From positions 3,906,001-3,970,000 of the forward strand of contig NZ_AP025018.1 in the NCBI RefSeq assembly GCF_019977735.1: 64,000 bases of DNA, given 5' to 3'. Shown here piece by piece: positions 8,803 to 15,661 of this stretch; the stretch's first letter is position 1, and every line of letters starts with the position of its first letter. The stretch is from Calothrix sp. PCC 7716. Its GTDB lineage: Bacteria; Cyanobacteriota; Cyanobacteriia; Cyanobacteriales; Nostocaceae. A program made the translations under genes and the position numbers. The notes under the pieces were generated by a model, which saw only the letters and a list, made by a program, of their open reading frames with translations, searched no databases and was not told the DNA's origin.

Positions 8803-8836
8803 AAATTCCCCACAATTAACAATTTGTGGGGAGTTT
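8803..8836. terminator. Hairpin after secreted-protein paralogue 2
   Basis: AAATTCCCCACAA (8803-8815) pairs with TTGTGGGGAGTTT (8824-8836), with a single mismatch or wobble, followed by T-rich sequence. It is the conserved counterpart of 1394-1427. Confidence 0.65.
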
Positions 8837-8904
8837 TACAAAAATTTGACGTAATTTTAAGTTATTTTGTCTAACAATAAACCCAGAATTCTCATGTCAA
8901 TTAT

Positions 8905-9528
8905 CTAAATTACATTGATTAGTAGCGCTTCGTTATAAAGAGAAGCTTCTAAATATAAATTTTTCCATCTGTCAAATTCCTCTTGGTATGACAAATTATA
9001 TTTTTCCAACAAATATTTACCTTCTATTTTCCGTAGAATTTCCGCAAACTCTTTTACAAATAAAGATGGTATAAAGTAAAGATTGTGCCAAGGGTAGTGA
9101 GAAAGATGTGCTGCTACTGGTTCGCTACCGCGCGTGAACTGATGTATATACTTATGTACACGAATATCAGTATTAAATTCTATATCCTCTAATTCTGAGA
9201 TAAGCGCTGTTTCAATTACATTACAGCAATTCTTTAAAGTAGTTGCTCTGTTAGCAATATTTGGATATAGATATTTGGCTAATTCTAACTCCGCAATAAA
9301 TTCTTTCCAAGTATTTTCTGCTTCAAGACGAGAGCTAAAGTTTTCTGCGTCAACTTCGCTGTCTAAAATATCATTTAAGTAGTTTTCGTCTATTTCTGAT
9401 GCATTAAATATTTTGAAGCTAAATGGCGCCACTGCTTCAAAAATGCAATATATTTTTTTATCTGAACGTAGGTGTTCAAGTAGTTGTGCTTGTTCCGGAA
9501 TAGCTTGATATAAAACTGTATATCCCAT
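8905..9528 (-). CDS. Unrecognised protein, possibly DUF1877-like
   Basis: This is a 207-residue protein starting MGYTVLYQAIPEQAQLLEHL. The opening strand and the early helix resemble the YfbM/DUF1877 family loosely, and the long length and the central acidic helices (DAENFSSRLEAENTWKEFIAEL) fit, but I cannot confirm this. A conserved-looking HLSHYPWHNLYFIPS segment lies near residue 140. It has no signal peptide or membrane segment. It lies alone between the secreted-protein gene and the chaperone operon, with an AT-rich 130-base leader. Confidence 0.6.
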   Translation of the reverse strand: MGYTVLYQAIPEQAQLLEHLRSDKKIYCIFEAVAPFSFKIFNASEIDENYLNDILDSEVDAENFSSRLEAENTWKEFIAELELAKYLYPNIANRATTLKNCCNVIETALISELEDIEFNTDIRVHKYIHQFTRGSEPVAAHLSHYPWHNLYFIPSLFVKEFAEILRKIEGKYLLEKYNLSYQEEFDRWKNLYLEASLYNEALLINVI

Positions 9529-9607
9529 AGTTATACATAATTTCCCTGTTTAAAAATTTTGTTATTTCAAATAATTTCAACTATTAAATTACTCTTGTAT
9601 GTTAGGG

Positions 9608-9632
9608 ACGGGCAGGGATGCCCGTTCCACAA
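9608..9632. repeat. Interspersed palindrome GGGCAGGGATGCCC
   Basis: ACGGGCA-GGGA-TGCCCGT (9608-9625) followed by TCCACAAG is one of several dispersed copies. Related sequence lies at 30442-30467, and shorter degraded pieces lie near 42736 and 57865. It sits just past the end of the Hsp70-like gene and could form a hairpin. Confidence 0.6.
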
Positions 9633-9662
9633 GACTTGTTCCATAAGGCTCATTCCACAAGT

Positions 9663-11222
9663 TTATTTTAGTTTGGCGATGGCGCCTTTTTCAACAAGCA
9701 TTTTGCCTGTGAGTAGGTCTTTTACTGTTACAACTAATACACGCTGTTCGTTGACTTCAAATTGGGCTTGTATTCTGTCTATTCCTGTTTCTCCGGGTGG
9801 TTGCAGGTGTGCTACACATACTTGCTGATGGTGGGTTTCTAGGGAACGGTAGGTGTCTTGTTTTACTAAGTTACTACTGGTCATTCTACCGGATGCGTCG
9901 TATATGACTTCTGCTTGGGAGACTTCTGCTACTTCTCCTATATCTAAACGTATTTCGCGCTGTCCGTCACTAGCTACTTGTAGAGTTAATGGCTCTGATT
10001 TGGCGCCTGGATATTTGGCGCCTTTTTCTATGAGCGTATAATATGAGTAGCTTTTGGTGTGTGGTTCCCAAAGTCGGATAGCGTAGCTGTGACGCAGGTA
10101 GTCATCAACTTCTGCCATTTCGCTTAATGCTAGGGCGCCATGTGCTACTGCTTCAAAGGGTTTGTCTAACTTAACTTTTTGCTTACCAAAGTAGGATACC
10201 ACTAGTTGCTGTACGGCGGGTATTTGACAAGTACCTCCAACGAGTAAAATTTGTTCGATGTTGGTTTTACTAATTCCTTTGGTTAAAGCTATGGATAATA
10301 CTTCATCTATTGCTTGCCGTAATTGCTCTAATAATTGTTGATTTTCTAATATATCTGCTAATTCGTCCCGATTTAACTGTAGTTCGTGGGACATAAAGTT
10401 TTCATCGTCAAACCAAGATTCTTTCGCTTCGTTTGCAGTGGAGAGTCGAATTTTTAAACTTTCGGCAAGTTCCAGCAGGTTCATATATCCAATTTCCCCT
10501 ACTGCAGAGCGTGAGGCGCCTGTTTTTTGGAGATAATGTTCAACAATCCAGTTATCTACATCTACACCACCAACGAATGCATCGGACTTTGCGATAACTT
10601 CTGCTTTGACTGCTTGCTGTTCAGATGCTGGTTTGACGGTACGCACTAAACTTAAATCGAGTGTACCACCACCAAAGTCAATTACTAATACAAGCGTTCC
10701 TGGGCGCCGAACTGCATAACCAAGTGCAGCAGCAGTAGACTCATCGACAATTTGTAAATTTGGAATATTTAATTTATCGGCAACACTGCGAAACCAATCG
10801 AGGTATCGTTCAAAGGCGCCGACTGGTACTGTAAATATAGCTTGAGTAGGTTGGAGTTGTTCAGAGACTTGGCGCCAAACTTCTTTAAGAAAAGTTTCAG
10901 AAATAGCTTCTGCTGAATAACTATTACCATCTAACAAACGGGGAGGTGGCACAAAATCTGCCGCTAAGTCGCGTTTGAAAGTGCGAAACGCGCGTTCGGG
11001 TTGAGAAAATCCTAAGCGCTTTGCCCGTACAGTCTCCCCAAAGATGAAGCGATTTTGACCTTCGACAAATACCAATGAAGGAACTACAGTTACCGCTTCT
11101 CCTCCAATTTCAAAGCGTCTTGATATATCGCCAAATTTAAGAGTTCTGGGAGTTTGCGTAATCAAATCACGAGTGCAAACTACCGTATTACTAGTACCAA
11201 AATCAATAACTACCGTAGTCAT
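9663..11222 (-). CDS. Short Hsp70-like chaperone
   Basis: The start is taken as the methionine at 11222 (MTTVVIDFGTSNTVV), because this is where the Hsp70 actin-like domain begins; the longer frame adds repeat-like residues. That gives 519 residues. The nucleotide-binding motifs are all visible: phosphate-1 VIDFGTSN at the start, phosphate-2 LVIDFGGGTLDLSLV near 185, and the adenosine loop ILLVGGTCQIPA near 320. The C-terminal part (about 380-519) is shorter than DnaK's substrate domain and lacks the usual lid. It is the last gene of an operon with a GrpE-like protein. Likely a specialised cytoplasmic Hsp70; the client is unknown. Confidence 0.85.
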   Translation of the reverse strand: MTTVVIDFGTSNTVVCTRDLITQTPRTLKFGDISRRFEIGGEAVTVVPSLVFVEGQNRFIFGETVRAKRLGFSQPERAFRTFKRDLAADFVPPPRLLDGNSYSAEAISETFLKEVWRQVSEQLQPTQAIFTVPVGAFERYLDWFRSVADKLNIPNLQIVDESTAAALGYAVRRPGTLVLVIDFGGGTLDLSLVRTVKPASEQQAVKAEVIAKSDAFVGGVDVDNWIVEHYLQKTGASRSAVGEIGYMNLLELAESLKIRLSTANEAKESWFDDENFMSHELQLNRDELADILENQQLLEQLRQAIDEVLSIALTKGISKTNIEQILLVGGTCQIPAVQQLVVSYFGKQKVKLDKPFEAVAHGALALSEMAEVDDYLRHSYAIRLWEPHTKSYSYYTLIEKGAKYPGAKSEPLTLQVASDGQREIRLDIGEVAEVSQAEVIYDASGRMTSSNLVKQDTYRSLETHHQQVCVAHLQPPGETGIDRIQAQFEVNEQRVLVVTVKDLLTGKMLVEKGAIAKLK

Positions 11223-11336
11223 CTTAAATAAACCACATAAAATCTTACCTTTCTTTCTTACCTTTGTGTGCTTTGTGCCTTCGTGGTTCATTCCTCTTAT
11301 ATATAACCACAAAGACACAAAGGGCACAAAGAAGAA

Positions 11337-12137
11337 TTACCCCGCACCACCAGGTAAAGTTCGACTTACCTTAGCTGGACATAGAATTTTTCCTTGGTGC
11401 TGATATCCGACAAACCTGACATAAACCTGTTCCCCTGATGCAATATCTGAACTATCAGGTTGATGTATTTGAGGGTTATACGCTACTTGCTCCCAAGGTT
11501 TACCAATTTGTTCATAACCCCATTCCTTGAGTAAATTATCTAGGGGTGCGAACATCGAAAGTAGGTTTTTCGCTGGTAATTCAGGTTTGGCGCCCACCAT
11601 TTGATGGATACTAGGGTAGTTAGTCAGCAGTGACTGTAGTTGTGTAAATGTAGATTCGCGAAATGCTTCGGTTATCTCAAGTTTCTGTTGCTGCATTTCT
11701 TCATGCAGTCGCAAACCTTCTTTATATAAACTATCTACTTTTTCTTCTAACTGCTGCGCTTCATGCTTTAACTGCTCGCATTGAATACGATGTGCTTCTA
11801 GCTCTGGGTTTTCAACGGGTAAACCAAGTTTATCGAGTAACGTTCCCAGAGGCATCGAAAAAACCTTAGCAACTTTGGCAAGTTCACCAAACTTAATATT
11901 TTCCCCATCTCCATCGCGTAGATCCCATACTGCAATATCATTCAAACCAGTTTTTTGTTGTAAAGCTTTCCAATCTGATATACCTGCTTGTTTCATCCAA
12001 CCAAGCAATTTTTCATCATTCCGGTTGCCAGTCGTGTAAGATACCGATAATAGCAACGACAAAAATCCAACACCGCTAATTATAACGGCGCCGACGGTAA
12101 GCAAAAAAGCAACATTATCCCAGCTAATTACTATCAT
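11337..12137 (-). CDS. Membrane-anchored XRE-like/GrpE-like protein
   Basis: This 266-residue protein has an N-terminal membrane helix (residues 8-32, VAFLLTVGAVIISGVGFLSL). An HTH-like segment follows (about 45-105: LQQKTGLNDIAVWDLRDG and FGELAKVAKVFSMPLGTLL). Next come a coiled coil (115-160) and a C-terminal GrpE-like beta domain (YEQIGKPWEQVAYNPQIHQP, then VRFVGYQHQGKILCPAKVS). GrpE proteins are dimeric coiled-coil nucleotide exchange factors for Hsp70, and the adjacent gene is an Hsp70, so it is probably that partner's exchange factor. The combination with an HTH-like module and a membrane anchor is unusual. It lies 8 bases after the DUF2997 gene. Confidence 0.7.
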   Translation of the reverse strand: MIVISWDNVAFLLTVGAVIISGVGFLSLLLSVSYTTGNRNDEKLLGWMKQAGISDWKALQQKTGLNDIAVWDLRDGDGENIKFGELAKVAKVFSMPLGTLLDKLGLPVENPELEAHRIQCEQLKHEAQQLEEKVDSLYKEGLRLHEEMQQQKLEITEAFRESTFTQLQSLLTNYPSIHQMVGAKPELPAKNLLSMFAPLDNLLKEWGYEQIGKPWEQVAYNPQIHQPDSSDIASGEQVYVRFVGYQHQGKILCPAKVSRTLPGGAG

Positions 12138-12145
12138 TGGATTTT

Positions 12146-12358
12146 TTACTGTTGTTTAAGAGACTGATTTTCTGCCTGTGTCTCGTGTTCTTCACCTTCG
12201 TAATACTCAGGCAAAAGTTCTTGGTTTTCCACCTCTCCCAGCGCACTTTCAATACCAGAAGTGGTTTCAGTGCAACCAGTACCCGAACCGTTAATCACAG
12301 TCTCAGTAATTTTACCGTCTTTACCAATTTTGTACTCTATCTTTTGATACTCTGCCAT
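12146..12358 (-). CDS. DUF2997-type small protein
   Basis: This 70-residue acidic protein starts MAEYQKIEYKIGKDGKITET and continues with GSGTGCTETTSGIESALGEV, the pattern of DUF2997 proteins (short beta hairpin, then a conserved Gly-Cys turn and helix). In many cyanobacteria DUF2997 is encoded next to DUF1257 (Ycf35-like) and chaperone-type genes. No DUF1257 gene is present here. It is the first gene of the three-gene chaperone operon. Its molecular role is not known. Confidence 0.65.
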   Translation of the reverse strand: MAEYQKIEYKIGKDGKITETVINGSGTGCTETTSGIESALGEVENQELLPEYYEGEEHETQAENQSLKQQ

Positions 12359-12480
12359 AAACTTAATCCCCCTGTGTTTTATATATCTAGGGTTCTAACA
12401 TTTTATTACCCTAATCAGCAATCATTGCCAATATCATAAAACACAAGTACTATTAGATTTAAGAAGAACCCAAAGACAAC

Positions 12481-12510
12481 AACCCGCTAGTTGTAAAGTA
12501 CTAGCGGGTT
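12481..12510 (-). terminator. Strong hairpin ending the minus-strand element operon
   Basis: AACCCGCTAGT (12481-12491) pairs perfectly with ACTAGCGGGTT (12500-12510), an 11-bp stem with an 8-base loop. It lies 5 bases beyond the stop of the gene at 12516 and separates the element genes from the chaperone operon. Confidence 0.75.
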
Positions 12511-12515
12511 GTGTG

Positions 12516-12764
12516 CTATTTGCGATATGCGTTTTTGATGTACTTCTCCTCAAGCTGAGACAAGCGAAAATCGTACATTTGGGATTGTGCTTGATACAAG
12601 CGGGTTTGACCTTGCATCTCGCTACGTATTAGCTTTAGTTCGGTTTGCATTTGCTCCATTCGAGAACCCGCGCTGTAGCTTCCTGAAGCTAGCGACCAAA
12701 ATAATTGAACGCCGGCTGTAGCTACACCAGCTGCGGCGGCAATACTAGTTAACTTCAAGGTCAT
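12516..12764 (-). CDS. Small membrane protein with coiled-coil tail
   Basis: The ATG at 12764 gives 82 residues; a TTG four codons upstream is possible. An alanine-rich membrane helix (residues about 3-25, SIAAAAGVATAGVQLFWSLA) is followed by a charged helix with regular hydrophobic spacing (MEQMQTELKLIRSEMQG to the C-terminus), as in small phage or plasmid envelope-associated proteins. It overlaps the preceding gene by 20 bases and is the last gene before the terminator. I do not recognise a family. Confidence 0.55.
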   Translation of the reverse strand: MTLKLTSIAAAAGVATAGVQLFWSLASGSYSAGSRMEQMQTELKLIRSEMQGQTRLYQAQSQMYDFRLSQLEEKYIKNAYRK

Positions 12765-13110
12765 AGCTAGGGTCAATCAAATTTTCAATATAAGAATTTG
12801 AATTTATTTGAATTGAGCAGGTAAAACTCATTAAAGCAGTTTGATTTTGAGAATCGCCATAAGACTGTATCATTTGCTCTACAAAATTAATAGGAGACTT
12901 TCCTAACTGCTGGCGTTCGTTATTTATCTCATCGTTTAAAGTAGCTGCGCCTCTAAGCAATTTAGCAAAAGTCTCTACAATTGAAGAAGATAAATTTATG
13001 TCATCTCCTGTCAATATTGAGCAATTAATTTTAACTTGATTATTTCCGACAAATTCAACACTCCCAGCAGGTAATTGTGTAGCTAATCTTTCAAAATTTA
13101 ATTGAGACAT
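12745..13110 (-). CDS. Unrecognised element protein
   Basis: This 121-residue protein (MSQLNFERLATQLPAGSVEF) has an N-terminal strand-rich part, a central helix (LSSSIVETFAKLLRGAATLNDEIN) and a C-terminal strand region. It is acidic and soluble, with no known motif. It starts 2 bases after the stop of the gene at 13113 and overlaps the following gene, so it is co-translated with its neighbours as part of the minus-strand block. Function unknown. Confidence 0.6.
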   Translation of the reverse strand: MSQLNFERLATQLPAGSVEFVGNNQVKINCSILTGDDINLSSSIVETFAKLLRGAATLNDEINNERQQLGKSPINFVEQMIQSYGDSQNQTALMSFTCSIQINSNSYIENLIDPSYDLEVN

Positions 13111-13112
13111 AT

Positions 13113-13643
13113 TTACAAATTGTCAATTTTATATTCGATGATTTCCAGTTTGGCACGCATGGATTGAATTAAATCTTCGGTCGTATCTGTTTCAGTGCCA
13201 CGATACTCCCAAATTGCCAATGTAAGAGACTTTAACCAAGGTACAGCTTCAAATCTAAGTGCAAAGTTATCTGAATATTTGGGAAACAGAATCAGTTGAA
13301 CGCAATTTAATTTAATAAATTTATTGCTAGCATCAACTGTTGTTTCTGGCGTAGAATTTAAACCTTCAAATACTACAGCGTCATCAACTTTTACGCCGAG
13401 TATTTCTTGTGTTAAATATCCTGCACATTTCCAAGTTGGTTTCGCTGTTGTAGAAAAAGTACCAACTAGAAATATTCTGCTAGTTGGTATTAATGGAATT
13501 TCTACAGGGTCGATGTAAGGAACTCGTACACCGCGCGGTCGCTGTATGCCGAATGGGAGGTCATCAGCCGTACTTTGCTGTAATCGACGCTGGTAAACGA
13601 GTTCCCATGCACCAAAATTAGAAGGGCTAAACGATAATGCCAT
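13113..13643 (-). CDS. Unrecognised beta-rich element protein
   Basis: This 176-residue protein starts MALSFSPSNFGAWELVYQRR. Its proline and aromatic content and alternating hydrophobic strands (PLIPTSRIFLVGTFSTT, VQLILFPKYSDNFALRFEA) suggest a beta-sandwich or structural protein. A short C-terminal helix (MRAKLEIIEYKIDNL) could mediate assembly. It overlaps the next upstream gene by 17 bases. No family was recognised; a virion or particle component is possible but not shown. Confidence 0.6.
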   Translation of the reverse strand: MALSFSPSNFGAWELVYQRRLQQSTADDLPFGIQRPRGVRVPYIDPVEIPLIPTSRIFLVGTFSTTAKPTWKCAGYLTQEILGVKVDDAVVFEGLNSTPETTVDASNKFIKLNCVQLILFPKYSDNFALRFEAVPWLKSLTLAIWEYRGTETDTTEDLIQSMRAKLEIIEYKIDNL

Positions 13644-13866
13644 TGTCTAAATCCCATTCCTCGGCCGCTTCAAAAACATCAACACCTGATTCGTGTAAGA
13701 AATTTAAGAAAAAATCAGCGTCAACTTCGCCTTTTAAAAAAGCGTCTGTAGCCTTTGCTCTAACAAGCATTGATGCAATTTCTTCTTCAAAATCCACCTC
13801 CGATTGTTCGGGGTACCAAATAGCGGGAGTTGCTAGTTGAGTAAGTAAACTACTATTCCCCACCAT
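13627..13866 (-). CDS. Small acidic element protein
   Basis: This 79-residue, strongly acidic protein carries helices such as EVDFEEEIASMLVRAKATDAF and ADFFLNFLHESGVDVFEAAE. It overlaps both neighbours (17 and 14 bases), which is typical of phage-like operons with coupled translation. No motif or family was recognised. The acidity and size would fit an assembly factor or connector-like helper, but this is speculation. Confidence 0.55.
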   Translation of the reverse strand: MVGNSSLLTQLATPAIWYPEQSEVDFEEEIASMLVRAKATDAFLKGEVDADFFLNFLHESGVDVFEAAEEWDLDNGIIV

Positions 13867-14392
13867 CAGCTAATACAAAATATTCAGGAGTAAACCATAC
13901 TCGACCGTATGGACCACCAAGCTTAGACTTGACCGCGTTAAATGCAGCTTTTACTTCGGTGTCTATGGCCGCGACTGATTGAATAGAAATGGGAGCAGAG
14001 TAATTGTATTGGGCACCGCCACCTCTTTCGCCCTTCCCGTATCTCATATATGGGCGCCCGCTGGGTTTGGCTCGTAATACTTTAGGACTTCCATCGGCAA
14101 CCGTAGCGCTTACCATAGCTGGTCTAGCTCCTCTTGGTAACGGGTCTTCTGCTGCGGCATCGGTTAAATTAAGTGCTGCTACTGTAAAAAATTGTACAGA
14201 TTCCTTGGATGCCTGCACTTTGTATTTTTTGGCTGTTCCACCCGCAGCGATAGACATAGGCTTATAAGCGTAAGCAACTTTAGGCAGTCTGCGGCTGGTT
14301 GCTCCTTCTTCTCGAACTGGTGGTTTATACGCTTCCCGTGCTTTAGCGTATTTTAAATCAGCTTCTAGTTGTGCTGCTGTTTTACGGCGTCC
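13853..14392 (-). CDS. Unrecognised basic element protein
   Basis: The start is taken at the ATG at 14392 (MGRRKTAAQLEADLKYAKAR), giving 179 residues; an upstream TTG would add 14. The N-terminus is basic and helical. The middle has many Ala/Gly/Thr residues and short strands, and a Gly-rich loop (KGERGGGAQYNYS) precedes a final domain with KLGGPYGRVWFTPEYFVL. The basic N-terminus suggests contact with nucleic acid or an acidic partner such as the adjacent 79-residue protein. Its place within the co-transcribed minus-strand block supports a role in the same process. No family was recognised. Confidence 0.55.
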   Translation of the reverse strand, partial: GRRKTAAQLEADLKYAKAREAYKPPVREEGATSRRLPKVAYAYKPMSIAAGGTAKKYKVQASKESVQFFTVAALNLTDAAAEDPLPRGARPAMVSATVADGSPKVLRAKPSGRPYMRYGKGERGGGAQYNYSAPISIQSVAAIDTEVKAAFNAVKSKLGGPYGRVWFTPEYFVLADGGE

Positions 14393-14510
14393 CATATTGT
14401 TGTGTTTGAAAAAGTCTTTTCCCAGTTTTAGCAAGGCTTTTAGGTTATTTTCTCAACCGGAGAAGTTAAGTAGTCCAGCAAATTTTTGCTAAAACTCAAA
14501 ATTTTATTTA

Positions 14511-15329
14511 TTACACCTGTTCAATAACGCTTCTAAGTCGAGTTCCCCCAGTAGCAACCAGGTTTATCGCGTTGGGCAGTCCCTGTATTTTGAGTTGCGC
14601 GTATTTAAATTTCACGTCTACACGTGGTCGTTTTGTATATTTTTTGCGGGTTTGACCATACACTCTATGCGTTCCAGGGTTAGCAGGATAAGAGCGGTCA
14701 TGCTCGATAAATTGAAAATTATCGCGTTCAAAAGGGTGATTTTGAATTTTGAGTACTTGTTTTACTACTCGTTCACCCTCAGCTTTCGACTTTACAAATA
14801 AACGTAAATCGTAACCTCTTTCTGCATCTAAATAAGTGCATTTAAACCAACCTTTACCCCATTCAAATACAGGTTTAGCAAATTCGTTTTTAATTTCTCT
14901 TGCGAGTTTTTCAGCTTTAGCGCGCGTCATTGATTCGCTAGTTTCTGTTACCAGTCTAAAACTAATTTCTGCTTCGGCTCTAGATTGTCCTTGTCCATGT
15001 GCTTCGCTGTTATATGGCTCTAAAAAATATAAAGTAATTTGTGGTTTGTACTTCCAGTTAGTTTGTACTTCTTGCTCAGGAATGGCGTAAACAGGTCGTT
15101 GTATTGCTTGCGTTCTACCGACAGTCACTTCAAAAAGCCATTGTCGCATTTGAATTATTAATGCCGAGTCATTGTCTTTTATTAAACAGCCGTGCTTTAA
15201 TCCACCTTTTGGTGTTGATAAATCATCGTCTTTTTGTTTGTTGAACCATGCGCGTACAGCTTTGTTATGCTCTTTTTTAACTAAATCCTTTAAATGGTTA
15301 AATTCACTGAAGCCTTGAGGTAATGTCAT
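14511..15329 (-). CDS. Unrecognised basic element protein
   Basis: This 272-residue, lysine- and arginine-rich protein starts MTLPQGFSEFNHLKDLVKKE. The central part has alternating strands and helices (PQITLYFLEPYNSEAHGQGQ, AEAEISFRLVTETSESMTRA). A C-terminal basic region (YGQTRKKYTKRPRVDVKFKY) ends in a helix. A weak ribosome-binding site (GGAT) lies upstream. It stands 118 bases upstream of the next minus-strand gene and 38 bases from the divergent gene at 15368. Nucleic-acid binding is plausible from the charge, but no motif identifies the protein. Confidence 0.6.
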   Translation of the reverse strand: MTLPQGFSEFNHLKDLVKKEHNKAVRAWFNKQKDDDLSTPKGGLKHGCLIKDNDSALIIQMRQWLFEVTVGRTQAIQRPVYAIPEQEVQTNWKYKPQITLYFLEPYNSEAHGQGQSRAEAEISFRLVTETSESMTRAKAEKLAREIKNEFAKPVFEWGKGWFKCTYLDAERGYDLRLFVKSKAEGERVVKQVLKIQNHPFERDNFQFIEHDRSYPANPGTHRVYGQTRKKYTKRPRVDVKFKYAQLKIQGLPNAINLVATGGTRLRSVIEQV

Positions 15330-15367
15330 ATTTTATCCTTGATTTAAATAATTAGTAAAGTTTTAAA

Positions 15368-15655
15368 ATGGTTGCTCAAATGTCTAGCTCATCTTCTTCT
15401 GGTAATTTTCCACAACCTTCTTTAACAGCAGATGTTAATAATGATGTTGATTACTTATTTCCTGAAATGCTTATCAGGTATAGAGTCAACCACATAGGAC
15501 AAGCTAAAACAGTAGATATTGATTTAAAGCTAGGTAATGTCAAGATAGATGAAATTGATGCAGCACTTGATAGATTAATTGCGTATCTAAAAGCAGGAAT
15601 AGCTCAAGATATGAACCCTGGTGTTACTCCTCCAGGTGGAACAGTTTTTCAATAA
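15368..15655 (+). CDS. Small plus-strand protein within the minus-strand block
   Basis: This 95-residue protein begins with a Ser-rich segment (MVAQMSSSSSSGNFPQPS). An acidic helix-strand domain follows with MLIRYRVNHIGQAKTVDIDL and IDEIDAALDRLIAYLKAGI. Its residue make-up looks coding, and it fits exactly between two minus-strand genes (38-base divergent gap, 6-base convergent gap). A lone opposing gene inside a structural-type block often encodes a regulator or an independently expressed cargo protein, but no family was recognised. Confidence 0.55.
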   Translation: MVAQMSSSSSSGNFPQPSLTADVNNDVDYLFPEMLIRYRVNHIGQAKTVDIDLKLGNVKIDEIDAALDRLIAYLKAGIAQDMNPGVTPPGGTVFQ

Positions 15656-15661
15656 AAAGTA

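Larger units (their letters stand above)
7977..8836 (+). repeat. Duplicated segment, copy 2 (partner 706-1428)
   Basis: This covers the end of the HTH-ATPase gene, a MITE (8032-8157), the shared leader (8160-8246), the secreted-protein gene and its terminator. It appears to be the parent layout, because here the HTH-ATPase gene is complete while copy 1 keeps only its last codons. Confidence 0.75.
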
